In this document: positions 51,888 to 61,049 of the stretch, one piece after another
Layout: every line of letters starts with the position of its first letter
Numbering within the stretch: position 1 is the stretch's first letter
Assembly (NCBI GenBank): GCA_019638355.1
Contig: JAHBTY010000006.1
Span: forward strand, 248,001-312,000
Source: Cyclobacteriaceae bacterium
Lineage (GTDB): Bacteria > Bacteroidota > Bacteroidia > Cytophagales > Cyclobacteriaceae
Direction of reading: 5' to 3'
DNA length: 64,000 nt
The notes under the pieces: model-generated
Told to the model about the DNA's origin: nothing
Databases searched by the model: none
What the model saw: the letters and a program-made list of their open reading frames with translations, nothing else
Program-made: the position numbers and the translations under genes

Positions 51888-52606
51888 TTTCATTTTTCAG
51901 AAGTAAGCCAAAGCCAGTTTTATATCCCTTGCAGGTAGATATGCATTCGCACCTGTTGGCTGCATTAGATGATGGAGTTAAATCTCATGACGAGGCAATC
52001 GAAATTATTAATCGGTTCTATCAATTGGGATATACACGGTTAATTACCACACCGCACATCATGAGCGATACCTATCGCAATACACCGGCTGGCATAACTG
52101 AAAAATTGCACGAACTAAAACAGGAAGTAGCAACAGCAGGCATACCGGTACAAGTGGAAGCGGCTGCTGAGTATTATTTAGACGAAAGCGTATTGGCATT
52201 AATTGATTCTGATTCACCACTTCTTACATTCGCAGGCTCGTATTTTTTATTCGAAACAAACTTTTATTCAGAACCCTTTCAGTTAAAAGATTTCATCTTT
52301 AAAAGTCTTACCAAAGGTTACAAACCCATATTGGCTCACCCCGAGCGTTATGCCTACATGACAATGGAAAAAGCGGAAGAGCTTTATCATCGGGGTGTTT
52401 TATTTCAAATCAATTCGCTTTCGCTGATTGGTTTTTATGGTAAACCCATTCAAAAGCTGGCTCAGAAACTAATCGACCAAAAGTGGCTACATTTATTGGG
52501 TAGCGATTGCCATAATCTGATACAGGTTCAGCTACAGACTGAAATCATGCAAGCCAAGTACTACCGAAAAGCATTAGATTTACCCTTGCTGAATAACCAA
52601 CTATGA
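51884..52606 (+). CDS. CpsB/YwqE-type tyrosine phosphatase (PHP fold)
   Basis: 240 residues from the GTG at 51884, which overlaps the Wzc-like stop as GTGA; a TTG eight codons earlier is the alternative. PHP metal motifs are all present: DMHSHLLAALDDG, TTPHIM, LAHPERY and GSDCHN. It should remove phosphate from the tyrosine cluster of the upstream autokinase. Genes overlap by 4 bp on both sides, indicating translational coupling. Confidence 0.92.
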   Translation: MISFFRSKPKPVLYPLQVDMHSHLLAALDDGVKSHDEAIEIINRFYQLGYTRLITTPHIMSDTYRNTPAGITEKLHELKQEVATAGIPVQVEAAAEYYLDESVLALIDSDSPLLTFAGSYFLFETNFYSEPFQLKDFIFKSLTKGYKPILAHPERYAYMTMEKAEELYHRGVLFQINSLSLIGFYGKPIQKLAQKLIDQKWLHLLGSDCHNLIQVQLQTEIMQAKYYRKALDLPLLNNQL

Positions 52607-53586
52607 TTGCCATAACCGGTGCCAACGGATTATTGGGTAGTTTTGTGCTACGCAAACTGGTAGCTGAAAAGGTGCCGGTTATTGCTATCTGCCGCAGCAA
52701 CAGCAATCGCAAATTAGTGAGTGATGTGAAAAACATCGTATGGCGCGAAGCCGATGTAACCGATCCGGTTTCGTTGCAAGTTGCGCTACAGGATGCAACA
52801 ACCGTTATTCATACAGCTGCAATGGTTACCTTCAATCCACGGTTGCGCGATGAGATGATGTTGGCAAACACCATGGGTACGCGCCATGTTGTAGATGCAT
52901 GCCTTACCTTACAAATTCCAAACCTGATACACATCAGCTCCGTTGCAGCCTTTGGGCGTAAAAGAGGTGTAACGATTGTAAATGAAAATACCCGTTGGGC
53001 CGCCAGCAATCTGAACACCGATTATGCCGAATCAAAACGGTTAGCCGAGTTGGAAGTATGGCGCGGAGCTGAAGAAGGGCTCTGCGTAAATGTGATTAAT
53101 CCATCGGTAATTCTGGCTCCTGCCGATTGGGAGAAAAGCAGCGCACGACTATTTCAATATGTATGGCGAGAGAAAAAATTTTATACCGACACACATATTA
53201 ACTATGTAGATGTGCGCGATGTTGTTGACGTAATCTGGAAAGTAATTCAAACCAAAATCGCCCATCAGCAATTTATTGTAAATGCAGGCAGTGCACCTGT
53301 TAAGGATCTGTTCGATCTGATGGCTCTCCATTTTAAGCGCAAAGCACCTTCTATAAAAGTTTCACCGGGTTTGGTAAAATGGCTTGCCTGGGCCGATGAG
53401 TTACGGAGCAGGCTTACCGGAAGCGAACCGATGATCACCCGGCAATCGGCCCGTGTTACTCAAGAGAATTTCCTTTTTGCTAACGATAAAGTGAAGCGTG
53501 AATTGGGAATTTCGTTTCGCAGTGCAGACGAAACGATTGCGTGGTGCTGCCAACAGTATTTGTACGCATATAGCACAAACAATTAA
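52603..53586 (+). CDS. NAD-dependent epimerase/dehydratase family protein
   Basis: 327 residues, extended short-chain dehydrogenase fold. The nucleotide site ITGANGLLGSF is at the N-terminus; the catalytic YXXXK is in DYAESKRLAE, preceded by HISSVAAFG. Later segments (INPSVILAP, YVDVRDVVDVIW) match the family. It may make or modify a nucleotide sugar for the polymer, or act on a different carbonyl; substrate cannot be assigned. Overlaps the phosphatase gene by 4 bp; last gene of the cluster. Confidence 0.88.
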   Translation: MIAITGANGLLGSFVLRKLVAEKVPVIAICRSNSNRKLVSDVKNIVWREADVTDPVSLQVALQDATTVIHTAAMVTFNPRLRDEMMLANTMGTRHVVDACLTLQIPNLIHISSVAAFGRKRGVTIVNENTRWAASNLNTDYAESKRLAELEVWRGAEEGLCVNVINPSVILAPADWEKSSARLFQYVWREKKFYTDTHINYVDVRDVVDVIWKVIQTKIAHQQFIVNAGSAPVKDLFDLMALHFKRKAPSIKVSPGLVKWLAWADELRSRLTGSEPMITRQSARVTQENFLFANDKVKRELGISFRSADETIAWCCQQYLYAYSTNN

Positions 53587-53638
53587 GACCTACAAGGTTG
53601 ACCCGGGATAATTATTACCCGAAATTTGCCCTAAGAAT

Positions 53639-53659
53639 TTTAGGAAAACCTAAATTTTT
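53639..53659 (+). terminator. Possible terminator after the polysaccharide operon
   Basis: Stem TTTAGG / CCTAAA (53639-53644, 53649-53654) with an AAAA loop, then five T residues. Short and AT-rich, 53 bp after the epimerase stop and 26 bp before the next start. Confidence 0.4.
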
Positions 53660-53684
53660 CTACCTTAGAAAAACCTTTTAGCGG

Positions 53685-55094
53685 ATGGCCCAGGAATTCA
53701 GAAAGCGACAGGAAGAGGAGGAGTTAATCAGGCGATACGAAGAAAATCTAAAACACAATCAAAGCGAGTTCTTTGATGTAGATTCCTACGAAACAATTAT
53801 TGGTTATTACCTGGAAAAGAGTAAGTTTAAACGAGCACTTACAGCTGTAGAACGCGCCCTCGATCAATATCCCTATTCAACTGAACTTTTTACCGTTAAG
53901 GCACAGGTTTTAACCAACTTGGAGCGATATGATGAAGCTCTCGAACTTCTGGAAACCTCACGCAACCTGCATCCACACGACCTCGAAATATATCTTTCCA
54001 TTGGTTCAATATTGTCGCTTCAGGGAAAGTACGATGCTGCCATTGCCCTTTACGAAGAAACATTAGCCTTTGCAGAAGAAGAAAAAGATGAGATTTACTA
54101 TAACATTGGCCTGGCATATCAAAGCATGGAAAAATACGAGCAGGCCATTGAAATGTATAAGCAATCCGTAGAGATCAACCTGAGCCACGAAGGCTCTCTT
54201 TATGAATTGGCATTTTGTTTAGATGTAGTTGGCCAGTTGGAAGGAAGCCTTTCATACTATAAAAAATTTATTGATGAAGATCCCTACTCGGCCGCAGCCT
54301 GGTATAATCTGGGTATTGTGTGCAATAAGCTTGAGCGATTTGAAGAAGCAATTGAAGCGTATGAATTTGCCATTGCCATAGACGAAAATTTTGCTTCGGC
54401 TCATTTTAATATGGGCAACTCGTTTATGAATCTTGAGCTTTACGAAAAAGCACTCGAAGAATTCAGAAAAACCATAGAGATAGAAGGCCCGAGCCCCGAA
54501 GTTTACTGTTGTATAGGTGCTGCCTATGAAAACCTACAGCAATACGAGTTGGGTCTTAAATATTTTCAGAAAGCCTGCAAGCTTGATCCACTCTACGATG
54601 AAGCATGGTTTGGTGCCGGCAGTTGCCTGGAAAAACAAGAGAAGTGGTACCAGGCTTTGCATTTTTTTAATAAGTCCATCAAAATAAACAGCCACAATTC
54701 AGAATACTGGAAAGCGGCCGCACATGCCGAATTCAAAATCGGAAATACGATATCCAGCATCAGCGCCTACGAAGAAGCCAGCCTGCTTGGGCCCGATGAT
54801 AAAGAAATTTGGCTCAACTGGTCCTTTATCTACTACGAACAAGGCGAACACCAAAAAGCTATTGAAATTTTATTGCAAGGCATGGATGAACTTCCGGATG
54901 AACCGGAGTTTTTCTACCGGATGACCATTTACCTGATTGAGGCCGGGCAATTTAAAGAAGCCATGAACTACCTCGAAAATGCCCTCATTCTCGATTTTAA
55001 GGGCCATGAAGTCCTATTCGATTTTTTTCCGAAACTTGAAACCCAAAAGGCACTTCAAAAAATTATAGATCAGTTTAGAAAGGAAAATCCTTAA
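53685..55094 (+). CDS. Tetratricopeptide repeat protein
   Basis: 469 residues, no signal peptide or membrane helix, built of about twelve 34-residue TPR units (for example YYNIGLAYQSMEKYEQAIEM; AWYNLGIVCNKLERFEEAIE; AHFNMGNSFMNLELYEKALE). A basic N-terminal helix (EFRKRQEEEELIRRYEENLK) precedes the array. A cytosolic scaffold by prediction. The stop overlaps the start of the phosphosulfolactate synthase gene by 1 bp (TAATG), so the two are coupled. The partner is unknown. Confidence 0.93.
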   Translation: MAQEFRKRQEEEELIRRYEENLKHNQSEFFDVDSYETIIGYYLEKSKFKRALTAVERALDQYPYSTELFTVKAQVLTNLERYDEALELLETSRNLHPHDLEIYLSIGSILSLQGKYDAAIALYEETLAFAEEEKDEIYYNIGLAYQSMEKYEQAIEMYKQSVEINLSHEGSLYELAFCLDVVGQLEGSLSYYKKFIDEDPYSAAAWYNLGIVCNKLERFEEAIEAYEFAIAIDENFASAHFNMGNSFMNLELYEKALEEFRKTIEIEGPSPEVYCCIGAAYENLQQYELGLKYFQKACKLDPLYDEAWFGAGSCLEKQEKWYQALHFFNKSIKINSHNSEYWKAAAHAEFKIGNTISSISAYEEASLLGPDDKEIWLNWSFIYYEQGEHQKAIEILLQGMDELPDEPEFFYRMTIYLIEAGQFKEAMNYLENALILDFKGHEVLFDFFPKLETQKALQKIIDQFRKENP

Positions 55095-55897
55095 TGAATT
55101 ACACAATTAAAAATTTACCCGAGCGCACAACCAAACCTCGCCAAATGGGTTTTACCATGGCAATGGATAAAGGCCTGAGTGTGCGCGAAGCCGAAGACTT
55201 TGTAAGTATTGCGGCCGATCATGTTGACATTGTAAAATTAGGTTGGGCTACATCGTATGTAACCCCCAACCTGAAAGACAAACTGAAGGTTTATAAAGAC
55301 GCAGGCTTGCCTTGTTATTTTGGCGGAACACTATTCGAAGCATTTGTAATTCGCGATCAGTTTGATGATTACCGCAGGGTGCTTGATAAATTCAACATGT
55401 CGTTTGCCGAAGTTTCCGATGGTTCCATCGATCTGGATCATGACAAAAAATTAGATTACATCAAGAAACTTTCTGAGCAGGTTACAGTATTATCAGAAGT
55501 GGGCTCCAAAGATGCCGATAAAATTATTCCGCCCTATCAATGGATTGAGCTGATGCAATCGGAATTAGATGCCGGTGCATGGAAAGTTATTGGTGAAGCA
55601 CGTGAGGGCGGAAACGTTGGTTTATTTCGCAGCAGCGGTGAGGTACGCAGCGGCTTGGTTCAGGAAATTCTTACCAAAATTCCATTCGAAAAAATTATTT
55701 GGGAAGCACCTCAAAAAGCGCAACAAGTTTGGTTTATCAAGCTATTAGGTGCCAATGTAAACCTGGGTAACATTGCGCCCAATGAAGTTATACCACTGGA
55801 AACAATCCGGTTGGGGTTGCGTGGCGACACGTTTTTACACTTTTTAGGCCTGGAGCGAAAGAAAGATAATACTGCACCTCCCTTTTATGCTGATTAA
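55094..55897 (+). CDS. Phosphosulfolactate synthase (ComA) family protein
   Basis: 267 residues. TIM-barrel of the ComA family: MGFTMAMDKGLSVREAEDFV, VDIVKLGWATSYV, YFGGTLFEAFVIRDQ, FAEVSDGSIDL, VLSEVGSKD, KVIGEAREGGNVGLF, EAPQKAQQVWFI and GLRGDTF. The archaeal founder adds sulfite to phosphoenolpyruvate to make phosphosulfolactate, a coenzyme M precursor. In this phylum, which does not make coenzyme M, the product may feed sulfonate metabolism such as cysteate for sulfonolipids (inference). It sits between the TPR gene and a DUF368 gene. Confidence 0.88.
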   Translation: MNYTIKNLPERTTKPRQMGFTMAMDKGLSVREAEDFVSIAADHVDIVKLGWATSYVTPNLKDKLKVYKDAGLPCYFGGTLFEAFVIRDQFDDYRRVLDKFNMSFAEVSDGSIDLDHDKKLDYIKKLSEQVTVLSEVGSKDADKIIPPYQWIELMQSELDAGAWKVIGEAREGGNVGLFRSSGEVRSGLVQEILTKIPFEKIIWEAPQKAQQVWFIKLLGANVNLGNIAPNEVIPLETIRLGLRGDTFLHFLGLERKKDNTAPPFYAD

Positions 55898-55905
55898 TTA
55901 AGGCT

Positions 55906-56844
55906 TTGAGAACTACGAAAGACTATCTCTTACTTTTCATTAAAGGTATAAGCATGGGTGCTGCCGATGTAGTACCGGGTGTATCAGGAGGTACGGTTGC
56001 ATTTATTACCGGAATTTACGAAGAGTTGATTCAATCTATAAAATCAATTGATGGTGTAGCCCTTCGATTACTCCTTAAACTTCAGATTGCCGAATGCTGG
56101 AAACTCATCAATGGAAATTTTCTGATCACTATTTTTTTCGGAATACTCGTAAGCTTGCTATCCATATCTAAGCTAATGATTTACCTGTTAAATCAACAAC
56201 CAATTGCTATTTGGTCGTTCTTTTTTGGGTTGATACTCATTTCTACTCCACTTATACTGCGCGATATTAAGAAATGGAGTGTTGCTCCGGTACTTGCATT
56301 TTTAAGTGGGGCCGCAGTAGCTTACTGGATAACCATAGTTTCACCAGCCGAAACACCAACTAATTTACTTTTTATTTTTTGTTGCGGTGCAATCGCCATT
56401 TGTGCTATGATTTTACCCGGGGTTTCAGGTGCTTTTATCTTGCTGCTATTGGGTAAATATGAATTTATGATAACGGCCCTTACAAACTTTAACTTACCGG
56501 TAGTACTTGTATTTATGGCAGGCTGTGTGGCAGGCCTGCTTGGGTTTTCACATTTCTTAAATTGGATATTAAAAAATTTCAGAGCTATTACCCTGGCCTT
56601 GCTGGCAGGTTTTATGTTAGGTTCGCTGAATAAAGTTTGGCCGTGGAAAGAAGTTATCTCCTACCGCTTAAACCAGGCAGGCCAGCAAGTGCCTGCATTT
56701 GATAAAAGTATTGCCCCGTGGGATTACCTTACTCTTACCGGACAAGACCCACAAATATTTAAAGCAATTTTATTTGCCATGCTGGGTATCATCCTGGTTA
56801 TCGGCATCGAAAAAGTTGCAGGTTATTTAAAGACAAAATCCTAA
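55906..56844 (+). CDS. DUF368 polyprenyl-phosphate transporter family protein
   Basis: 312 residues from a TTG at 55906 with about eight to ten membrane helices. The family signature IKGISMGAADVVPGVSGGTVAFITGIYEEL begins at residue 13 (shown here in fragments: GAADVVPGVSGGT) and recurs in inverted-repeat fashion as ILPGVSGAFILLLLGKYE. DUF368 proteins have been shown to recycle undecaprenyl phosphate across the cytoplasmic membrane, supplying wall and polysaccharide synthesis. Gap of 8 bp from the ComA-like gene and 7 bp to aroE, so all are one transcript. Confidence 0.9.
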   Translation: MRTTKDYLLLFIKGISMGAADVVPGVSGGTVAFITGIYEELIQSIKSIDGVALRLLLKLQIAECWKLINGNFLITIFFGILVSLLSISKLMIYLLNQQPIAIWSFFFGLILISTPLILRDIKKWSVAPVLAFLSGAAVAYWITIVSPAETPTNLLFIFCCGAIAICAMILPGVSGAFILLLLGKYEFMITALTNFNLPVVLVFMAGCVAGLLGFSHFLNWILKNFRAITLALLAGFMLGSLNKVWPWKEVISYRLNQAGQQVPAFDKSIAPWDYLTLTGQDPQIFKAILFAMLGIILVIGIEKVAGYLKTKS

Positions 56845-56851
56845 CCCCATT

Positions 56852-57595
56852 ATGGAAAAGAAATTTGGCCTGATAGGCGCAACCGTTAGTCATTCATTTT
56901 CGAAATCATATTTCGATGAAAAATTCTTTCGCGAAGGCTTACGCGATTATCATTACGATTTATACTCTCTTCCAACCATTGACGATCTTAAAAAACTGCT
57001 CGAAGAAAATCCGGAGTTAGCCGGATTGAATGTAACCATTCCATACAAAGAGCAAGTATTAAAATTTTTAAGCGATATTGATACCGATGCCAAAAAGATA
57101 GGTGCCGTAAATGTTATTAAGATTGAAAATGGCAAGCTAAAAGGTTTTAATACCGATAGCGGAGCGTTTTATGAATCGCTTGAAAAATGGTATCCGCGTA
57201 CCGAAAATTCAAAAGCACTAATTTTAGGAACGGGCGGTTCGGCTAAAGCAGTACAACAAGCGTTGATGAAACTAAAAATTCCGTACGAAATGGTTTCGCG
57301 CGAAGCCACCAAAGGACAACATACGTATGAAAGCTTACAAAAGGACGGCAGCCCGATTTCAAAATCAAACCTGATTATCAACACAAGCCCGCTGGGCATG
57401 TCGCCCAATACCAATACGTTTCCACCCATTAATTACGAACTGCTTACGCCTCAACATTATGTGTACGATCTGATTTACAATCCGGCCCGTACTATGTTTT
57501 TGCAAAAAGCAGAAATGCGCAATGCACACATTAAAAATGGTTTGGAAATGCTGCACATTCAGGCTGAGAAATCATGGGCCATCTGGAATAACTAA
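56852..57595 (+). CDS. aroE: Shikimate dehydrogenase
   Basis: Reduces 3-dehydroshikimate to shikimate with NADPH. 247 residues, slightly shorter than the 270 of E. coli AroE but complete. Substrate site SHSFSKSYF; catalytic Lys66 (NVTIPYKEQV) and Asp102 (FNTDSGAF); NADP site LILGTGGSAKAV; C-terminal NGLEMLHIQAEKSW. The second shikimate-pathway gene of the window, aroQ, lies 16 kb away. Confidence 0.95.
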   Translation: MEKKFGLIGATVSHSFSKSYFDEKFFREGLRDYHYDLYSLPTIDDLKKLLEENPELAGLNVTIPYKEQVLKFLSDIDTDAKKIGAVNVIKIENGKLKGFNTDSGAFYESLEKWYPRTENSKALILGTGGSAKAVQQALMKLKIPYEMVSREATKGQHTYESLQKDGSPISKSNLIINTSPLGMSPNTNTFPPINYELLTPQHYVYDLIYNPARTMFLQKAEMRNAHIKNGLEMLHIQAEKSWAIWNN

Positions 57596-57791
57596 CATTA
57601 TTAATTGACAATGGGCTATTGACATCCCAATAGGTTGTCAATTGAATAATTGTCAACTGTCAATTATTCCAGTCTTCCTGCTAACGGAGAAAGCCACTGA
57701 CAACCCTATGTCAGTAGCGATTTTAAAACTGCAACTATTTACCAGCTAAATCAGTTAGGGCTTTTGAAATAACTGCCTTAGATTTACCTGC
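57596..57791. repeat. Intergenic region rich in TTGACA/TGTCAA half-sites
   Basis: The region before uvrB holds several copies of TTGACA, TGTCAA or close variants in both orientations between about 57600 and 57670, including a 9-bp inverted repeat GAATAATTG / CAATTATTC (57644-57652, 57661-57669) with an 8-nt loop. It may be a decayed intergenic repeat or a cluster of binding sites. The remaining 120 bp hold no gene; TAGATTTA at 57779-57786 is a near-match to the -7 box for uvrB. Confidence 0.45.
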
Positions 57792-59816
57792 ATGGATTTC
57801 ATTCTCAACAGCGAGTATTCACCCACAGGCGATCAGCCACAAGCTATTAAGAAATTAGTTCAAGGGTTGCACGAAGGCGAAGCCCACCAGACTTTGTTAG
57901 GCGTAACCGGTTCGGGTAAAACCTTTACTGTAGCCAATGTAGTTGCGCAGGTAAACCGGCCTACGCTGGTGCTTAGCCACAATAAAACATTAGCAGCACA
58001 ATTGTATGGCGAGTTCAAACAATTCTTTCCCGAAAATGCAGTAGAGTATTTTATTTCTTATTACGATTACTATCAACCAGAAGCCTACATACCATCTTCT
58101 AATCTATACATTGAAAAAGACCTTTCCATCAATGAAGAAATTGAAAAGTTGCGCCTGAGTGCAACATCTTCCTTATTAAGCGGACGCAGGGATGTACTCG
58201 TGGTTGCTTCAGTATCGTGTATTTACGGTATTGGTAACCCGGAAGAGTTTGGTAAAAATCGTGTGCAGTTGCGCGTGGGCGAAATGATTCCGCGCAACAA
58301 ACTTTTATTTGCTCTGGTGGATATACTTTACCATCGTACGGAAGCTGAATTTAAACGCGGAACTTTTCGGGTAAAAGGTGATACTGTTGATATTTTTCTC
58401 GCTTATGCGGACTATGCCTTGCGGATTTATTTTTTTGGCGATGAGATTGAAGCGATCCAACTTGTTGATCCAATCTCCGGAAAAAAAATTGCAGACGAAA
58501 AAACAGCCGTAATCTTTCCGGCTAATTTATTCGTTACCGGAAAAGAGTTGCTGCACACAGCCATTCGCGAAATACAGGACGATATGGTGCTACAGGTTGA
58601 TATGTTTGAACAAGAACGAAAACACCTGGAGGCCAAACGCCTGAAAGAACGCACTGAATTTGATTTGGAAATGATGCGCGAGTTGGGCTATTGCAGTGGC
58701 ATTGAAAACTACTCCCGCTACTTTGACAGGCGCGCTGCCGGGGCACGACCATTCTGCCTGATCGATTATTTTCCAGATGATTTTTTATTGGTGATTGACG
58801 AAAGTCATGTAACCGTACCGCAAATCCGGGCAATGTGGGGTGGCGATCGTTCACGCAAAGTAAACCTGGTGGACTATGGATTTCGTTTACCTTCGGCACT
58901 GGATAACCGACCACTCACTTTTAACGAATTTGAGGGTTTGGTAAATCAGGTAATCTATGTGAGTGCAACACCAGCTGAATATGAATTACGCAAATCAGAA
59001 GGTGTGGTAATTGAACAACTTATTCGCCCAACCGGTTTGCTCGATCCGCACATTGATGTGCGCCCCAGTCGCAACCAGATTGATGATTTGTTTGAAGAGA
59101 TTGATGAGCGCGTAAAAAAGAAAGAGCGGGTGTTAGTAACCACACTTACCAAACGCATGGCCGAAGAACTTACCAAGTTTATGGCCCGTGCAGCCATCAA
59201 GTGCAGGTACATTCATTCAGAGGTAACAACGTTGGATCGCGTAGAAATTTTGCGTGAATTACGTTTGGGAGTATTTGATGTTTTGGTAGGTGTAAACCTG
59301 TTGCGCGAAGGGTTAGATTTACCGGAAGTATCATTGGTAGCGATTATGGATGCTGATAAAGAAGGCTTCCTGCGCAATCAGCGATCGCTCGTGCAGACAA
59401 TTGGCCGCGCAGCACGAAACGAAAACGGCCGTGTGATTATGTATGCCGATACAATCACCGAGTCTATGCAAATGGCAATTGATGAAACCAACAGGCGCAG
59501 AAAAATCCAACAGGATTACAACCTGGAACATGGTATAACTCCCAAAACGGTGCTCAAGTCAAAAGACTCGATACTTGGGCAAACCAAAGTGGCCGACTCG
59601 AAGAAAACCACCAAGCGGTATTATATTGAAGAGGAAGAAAAATCGCTTGCTGCCGACCCGGTGGTTGCCTACTTAAGCAAACCTGAACTTGAAAAAATGG
59701 CGGAACGTACCCGCAAGGCTATGGAAAAAGCAGCTAAAGAATTGGAGTTTATGGAGGCCGCACGCCTGCGCGATGAGTACCTTGCCATTCAAAAATTATT
59801 AGAAGATAAAAAGTAA
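57792..59816 (+). CDS. uvrB: Excinuclease ABC subunit B
   Basis: Damage-verifying helicase of nucleotide excision repair, working with UvrA and UvrC. 674 residues. Walker A GVTGSGKT at 37-44; the beta-hairpin [21 protein letters not shown] region (seen as [14 protein letters not shown]) that clamps DNA; DESH box in VIDESHVT; helicase C-terminal motifs [14 protein letters not shown] and QTIGRAARN; and the C-terminal UVR domain ([18 protein letters not shown]) that contacts UvrC. Followed by a small barrel gene after 7 bp. Confidence 0.98.
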   Translation: MDFILNSEYSPTGDQPQAIKKLVQGLHEGEAHQTLLGVTGSGKTFTVANVVAQVNRPTLVLSHNKTLAAQLYGEFKQFFPENAVEYFISYYDYYQPEAYIPSSNLYIEKDLSINEEIEKLRLSATSSLLSGRRDVLVVASVSCIYGIGNPEEFGKNRVQLRVGEMIPRNKLLFALVDILYHRTEAEFKRGTFRVKGDTVDIFLAYADYALRIYFFGDEIEAIQLVDPISGKKIADEKTAVIFPANLFVTGKELLHTAIREIQDDMVLQVDMFEQERKHLEAKRLKERTEFDLEMMRELGYCSGIENYSRYFDRRAAGARPFCLIDYFPDDFLLVIDESHVTVPQIRAMWGGDRSRKVNLVDYGFRLPSALDNRPLTFNEFEGLVNQVIYVSATPAEYELRKSEGVVIEQLIRPTGLLDPHIDVRPSRNQIDDLFEEIDERVKKKERVLVTTLTKRMAEELTKFMARAAIKCRYIHSEVTTLDRVEILRELRLGVFDVLVGVNLLREGLDLPEVSLVAIMDADKEGFLRNQRSLVQTIGRAARNENGRVIMYADTITESMQMAIDETNRRRKIQQDYNLEHGITPKTVLKSKDSILGQTKVADSKKTTKRYYIEEEEKSLAADPVVAYLSKPELEKMAERTRKAMEKAAKELEFMEAARLRDEYLAIQKLLEDKK

Positions 59817-59823
59817 GCACTGC

Positions 59824-60252
59824 ATGCGGAATGTATTTTTCACTTTATCCATTTTAACATTTGTACTTGGAACTTTAAATGCCCAAAGTAGTAACGACAT
59901 TTTAATTAGCAGTGGTATTGATCTGATCAAGACCGACTATTCGCGTTTTGCTGATAAACTTCAGTTTGGTGCCGAAGCGAATTATTTTGTAGTACGGCAT
60001 TTTGCAGCAGGCGCTGGTTTAGAATTATGGACACACAATACAAGTTCGTTTGCGATGGGCATTCGGTATTACCCACTCGATAATTTCTTTGTACGCGTTC
60101 GCGGATTGATTGGTGCCAACGATGTGGCGTTGGGAGGTGGTTGGTCAAAACCCATCAATAAAAAATGGCGCTTTGAAGCGATTGGTGATTTTTATCTGGG
60201 GCAAACGGAGTTTGGTATTCGTGCCGGAGTAGGATATGTAATCAAAAAATAA
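59824..60252 (+). CDS. Small outer-membrane beta-barrel-like protein, hypothetical
   Basis: 142 residues: signal peptide (MRNVFFTLSILTFVLGTLNAQ), then alternating strands of the type seen in small outer-membrane barrels (FGAEANYFVVRHFAAGAGLEL, FAMGIRYYPLDNFFVRVRGLIG, KWRFEAIGDFYLGQTEFGIRAG) ending in an aromatic-containing strand VGYVIKK. No precise family. It lies 7 bp after uvrB and 2 bp before the DinB-family gene. Confidence 0.75.
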   Translation: MRNVFFTLSILTFVLGTLNAQSSNDILISSGIDLIKTDYSRFADKLQFGAEANYFVVRHFAAGAGLELWTHNTSSFAMGIRYYPLDNFFVRVRGLIGANDVALGGGWSKPINKKWRFEAIGDFYLGQTEFGIRAGVGYVIKK

Positions 60253-60254
60253 AA

Positions 60255-60728
60255 ATGGCCAATAAGCAGATTACAGAATTTGTTAGCCAGTTTAAATCTA
60301 TCTACGAAGGCGAACCCTGGTTTGGTAATTCCATGCAGGAAATTCTAACAGATGTTACTGCCGAAACTGCATTCCATAAACCCACTAAACATGCCCATTC
60401 ACTGGCTCAAATTGTATGGCACATGGTGTACTGGCGGCAATCTTTAATCAAACGCCTGGCGGGTGACACTACCTACAAGGGTTCAATGAAGAGTGAAGAC
60501 AACTGGAGCACCGAAGCGAAGCTCAAAGCATTGGGTTGGACGGCTATCCGGCAGTTGCTGCACACATCACAGCAACAGGTAGTTGAACTTCTCGAAAAAC
60601 AATCGGATAAACTTTTGGATGAAGCCTATTCTGAAAAAGCTTCCTACCGCGAACTAATCACCGGAATCATCCAACATGATTTGTATCACCTTGGTCAAGT
60701 CGCCTATCTGAAAAGTATTTCTAAATAA
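60255..60728 (+). CDS. DinB-family (YfiT-like) protein
   Basis: 157 residues forming the four-helix DinB/YfiT bundle. The three metal-binding histidines are in place: KHAHSLAQIVWHMVYW (His in the second helix) and GIIQHDLYHLGQ (two His, four apart). Members are metal-dependent enzymes, including thiol transferases; the substrate here is unknown. Despite the name there is no link to DNA polymerase IV. Last gene of the uvrB run. Confidence 0.88.
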   Translation: MANKQITEFVSQFKSIYEGEPWFGNSMQEILTDVTAETAFHKPTKHAHSLAQIVWHMVYWRQSLIKRLAGDTTYKGSMKSEDNWSTEAKLKALGWTAIRQLLHTSQQQVVELLEKQSDKLLDEAYSEKASYRELITGIIQHDLYHLGQVAYLKSISK

Positions 60729-60762
60729 ATATACTTCAACCTTATACCTCGTCAACCAGAAT

Positions 60763-60797
60763 AAAAAAATCCTGCACGTTACCATGCGGGATTTTCT
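60763..60797 (+). terminator. Terminator after the DinB-family gene (duplicated hairpin, copy 1)
   Basis: Stem ATCCTGCA (60769-60776) with TGCGGGAT (60785-60792), 8 bp including one G-U pair in plus-strand RNA, followed by TTTTC. Minus-strand RNA would have a C-A mismatch. It is a diverged duplicate of the hairpin at 60937-60964. Confidence 0.65.
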
Positions 60798-60801
60798 TCA
60801 T

Positions 60802-60878
60802 ATAAACCGACTTATTTTTTCTCCGCCTCTTTTGCTTTAGCCTTTGCAAAATCTCCGGCCATTACAATTGAAATATCT
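60802..60878 (-). repeat. 77-bp duplicate of the M16 peptidase gene 3' end (remnant)
   Basis: Identical over 77 bp to 60973-61049. It still encodes the last 21 residues and stop of the peptidase (from DISIVMAGDF to the stop at 60812) but the gene upstream of it is missing; sequence diverges abruptly at 60879. Confidence 0.95.
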
Positions 60879-60885
60879 AACACCA

Positions 60886-60907
60886 AGGTTCGTGTCCTCA
60901 CGAACCT
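60886..60907. repeat. Palindromic hairpin element, copy 1
   Basis: Perfect 9-bp stem AGGTTCGTG / CACGAACCT with a TCCT loop. A 20-bp sequence matching it at 18 positions occurs at 63942-63961. Looks like a small dispersed palindromic repeat; it lies at the break point of the 77-bp duplication. Confidence 0.7.
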
Positions 60908-60936
60908 AATTAGGATACATTCAAAATTATTTTCAT

Positions 60937-60964
60937 AAAAAATCCCGCACGTTACCACGCAGGA
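60937..60964 (-). terminator. Terminator of the M16 peptidase gene (duplicated hairpin, copy 2)
   Basis: In minus-strand RNA TCCUGC pairs with GCGGGA (6 bp with one U-G), then six U residues (complement of 60937-60942). It lies 19 bp after the peptidase stop. Plus-strand RNA has a mismatch at the wobble position. Confidence 0.7.
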
Positions 60965-60972
60965 CTTTTTAG

Positions 60973-61049
60973 ATAAACCGACTTATTTTTTCTCCGCCTC
61001 TTTTGCTTTAGCCTTTGCAAAATCTCCGGCCATTACAATTGAAATATCT
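60973..61049 (-). repeat. 77-bp duplicate, copy 2 (inside the intact M16 gene end)
   Basis: Identical to 60802-60878 at an offset of 171 bp. It covers the last 22 codons of the peptidase gene and 10 bp beyond its stop. Confidence 0.95.

Noticed and set aside
60886..60907. GGTTCG-containing stem as a tRNA T-arm
   Set aside because: The loop has four bases and no other tRNA arms are nearby; the stem is a stand-alone palindrome.
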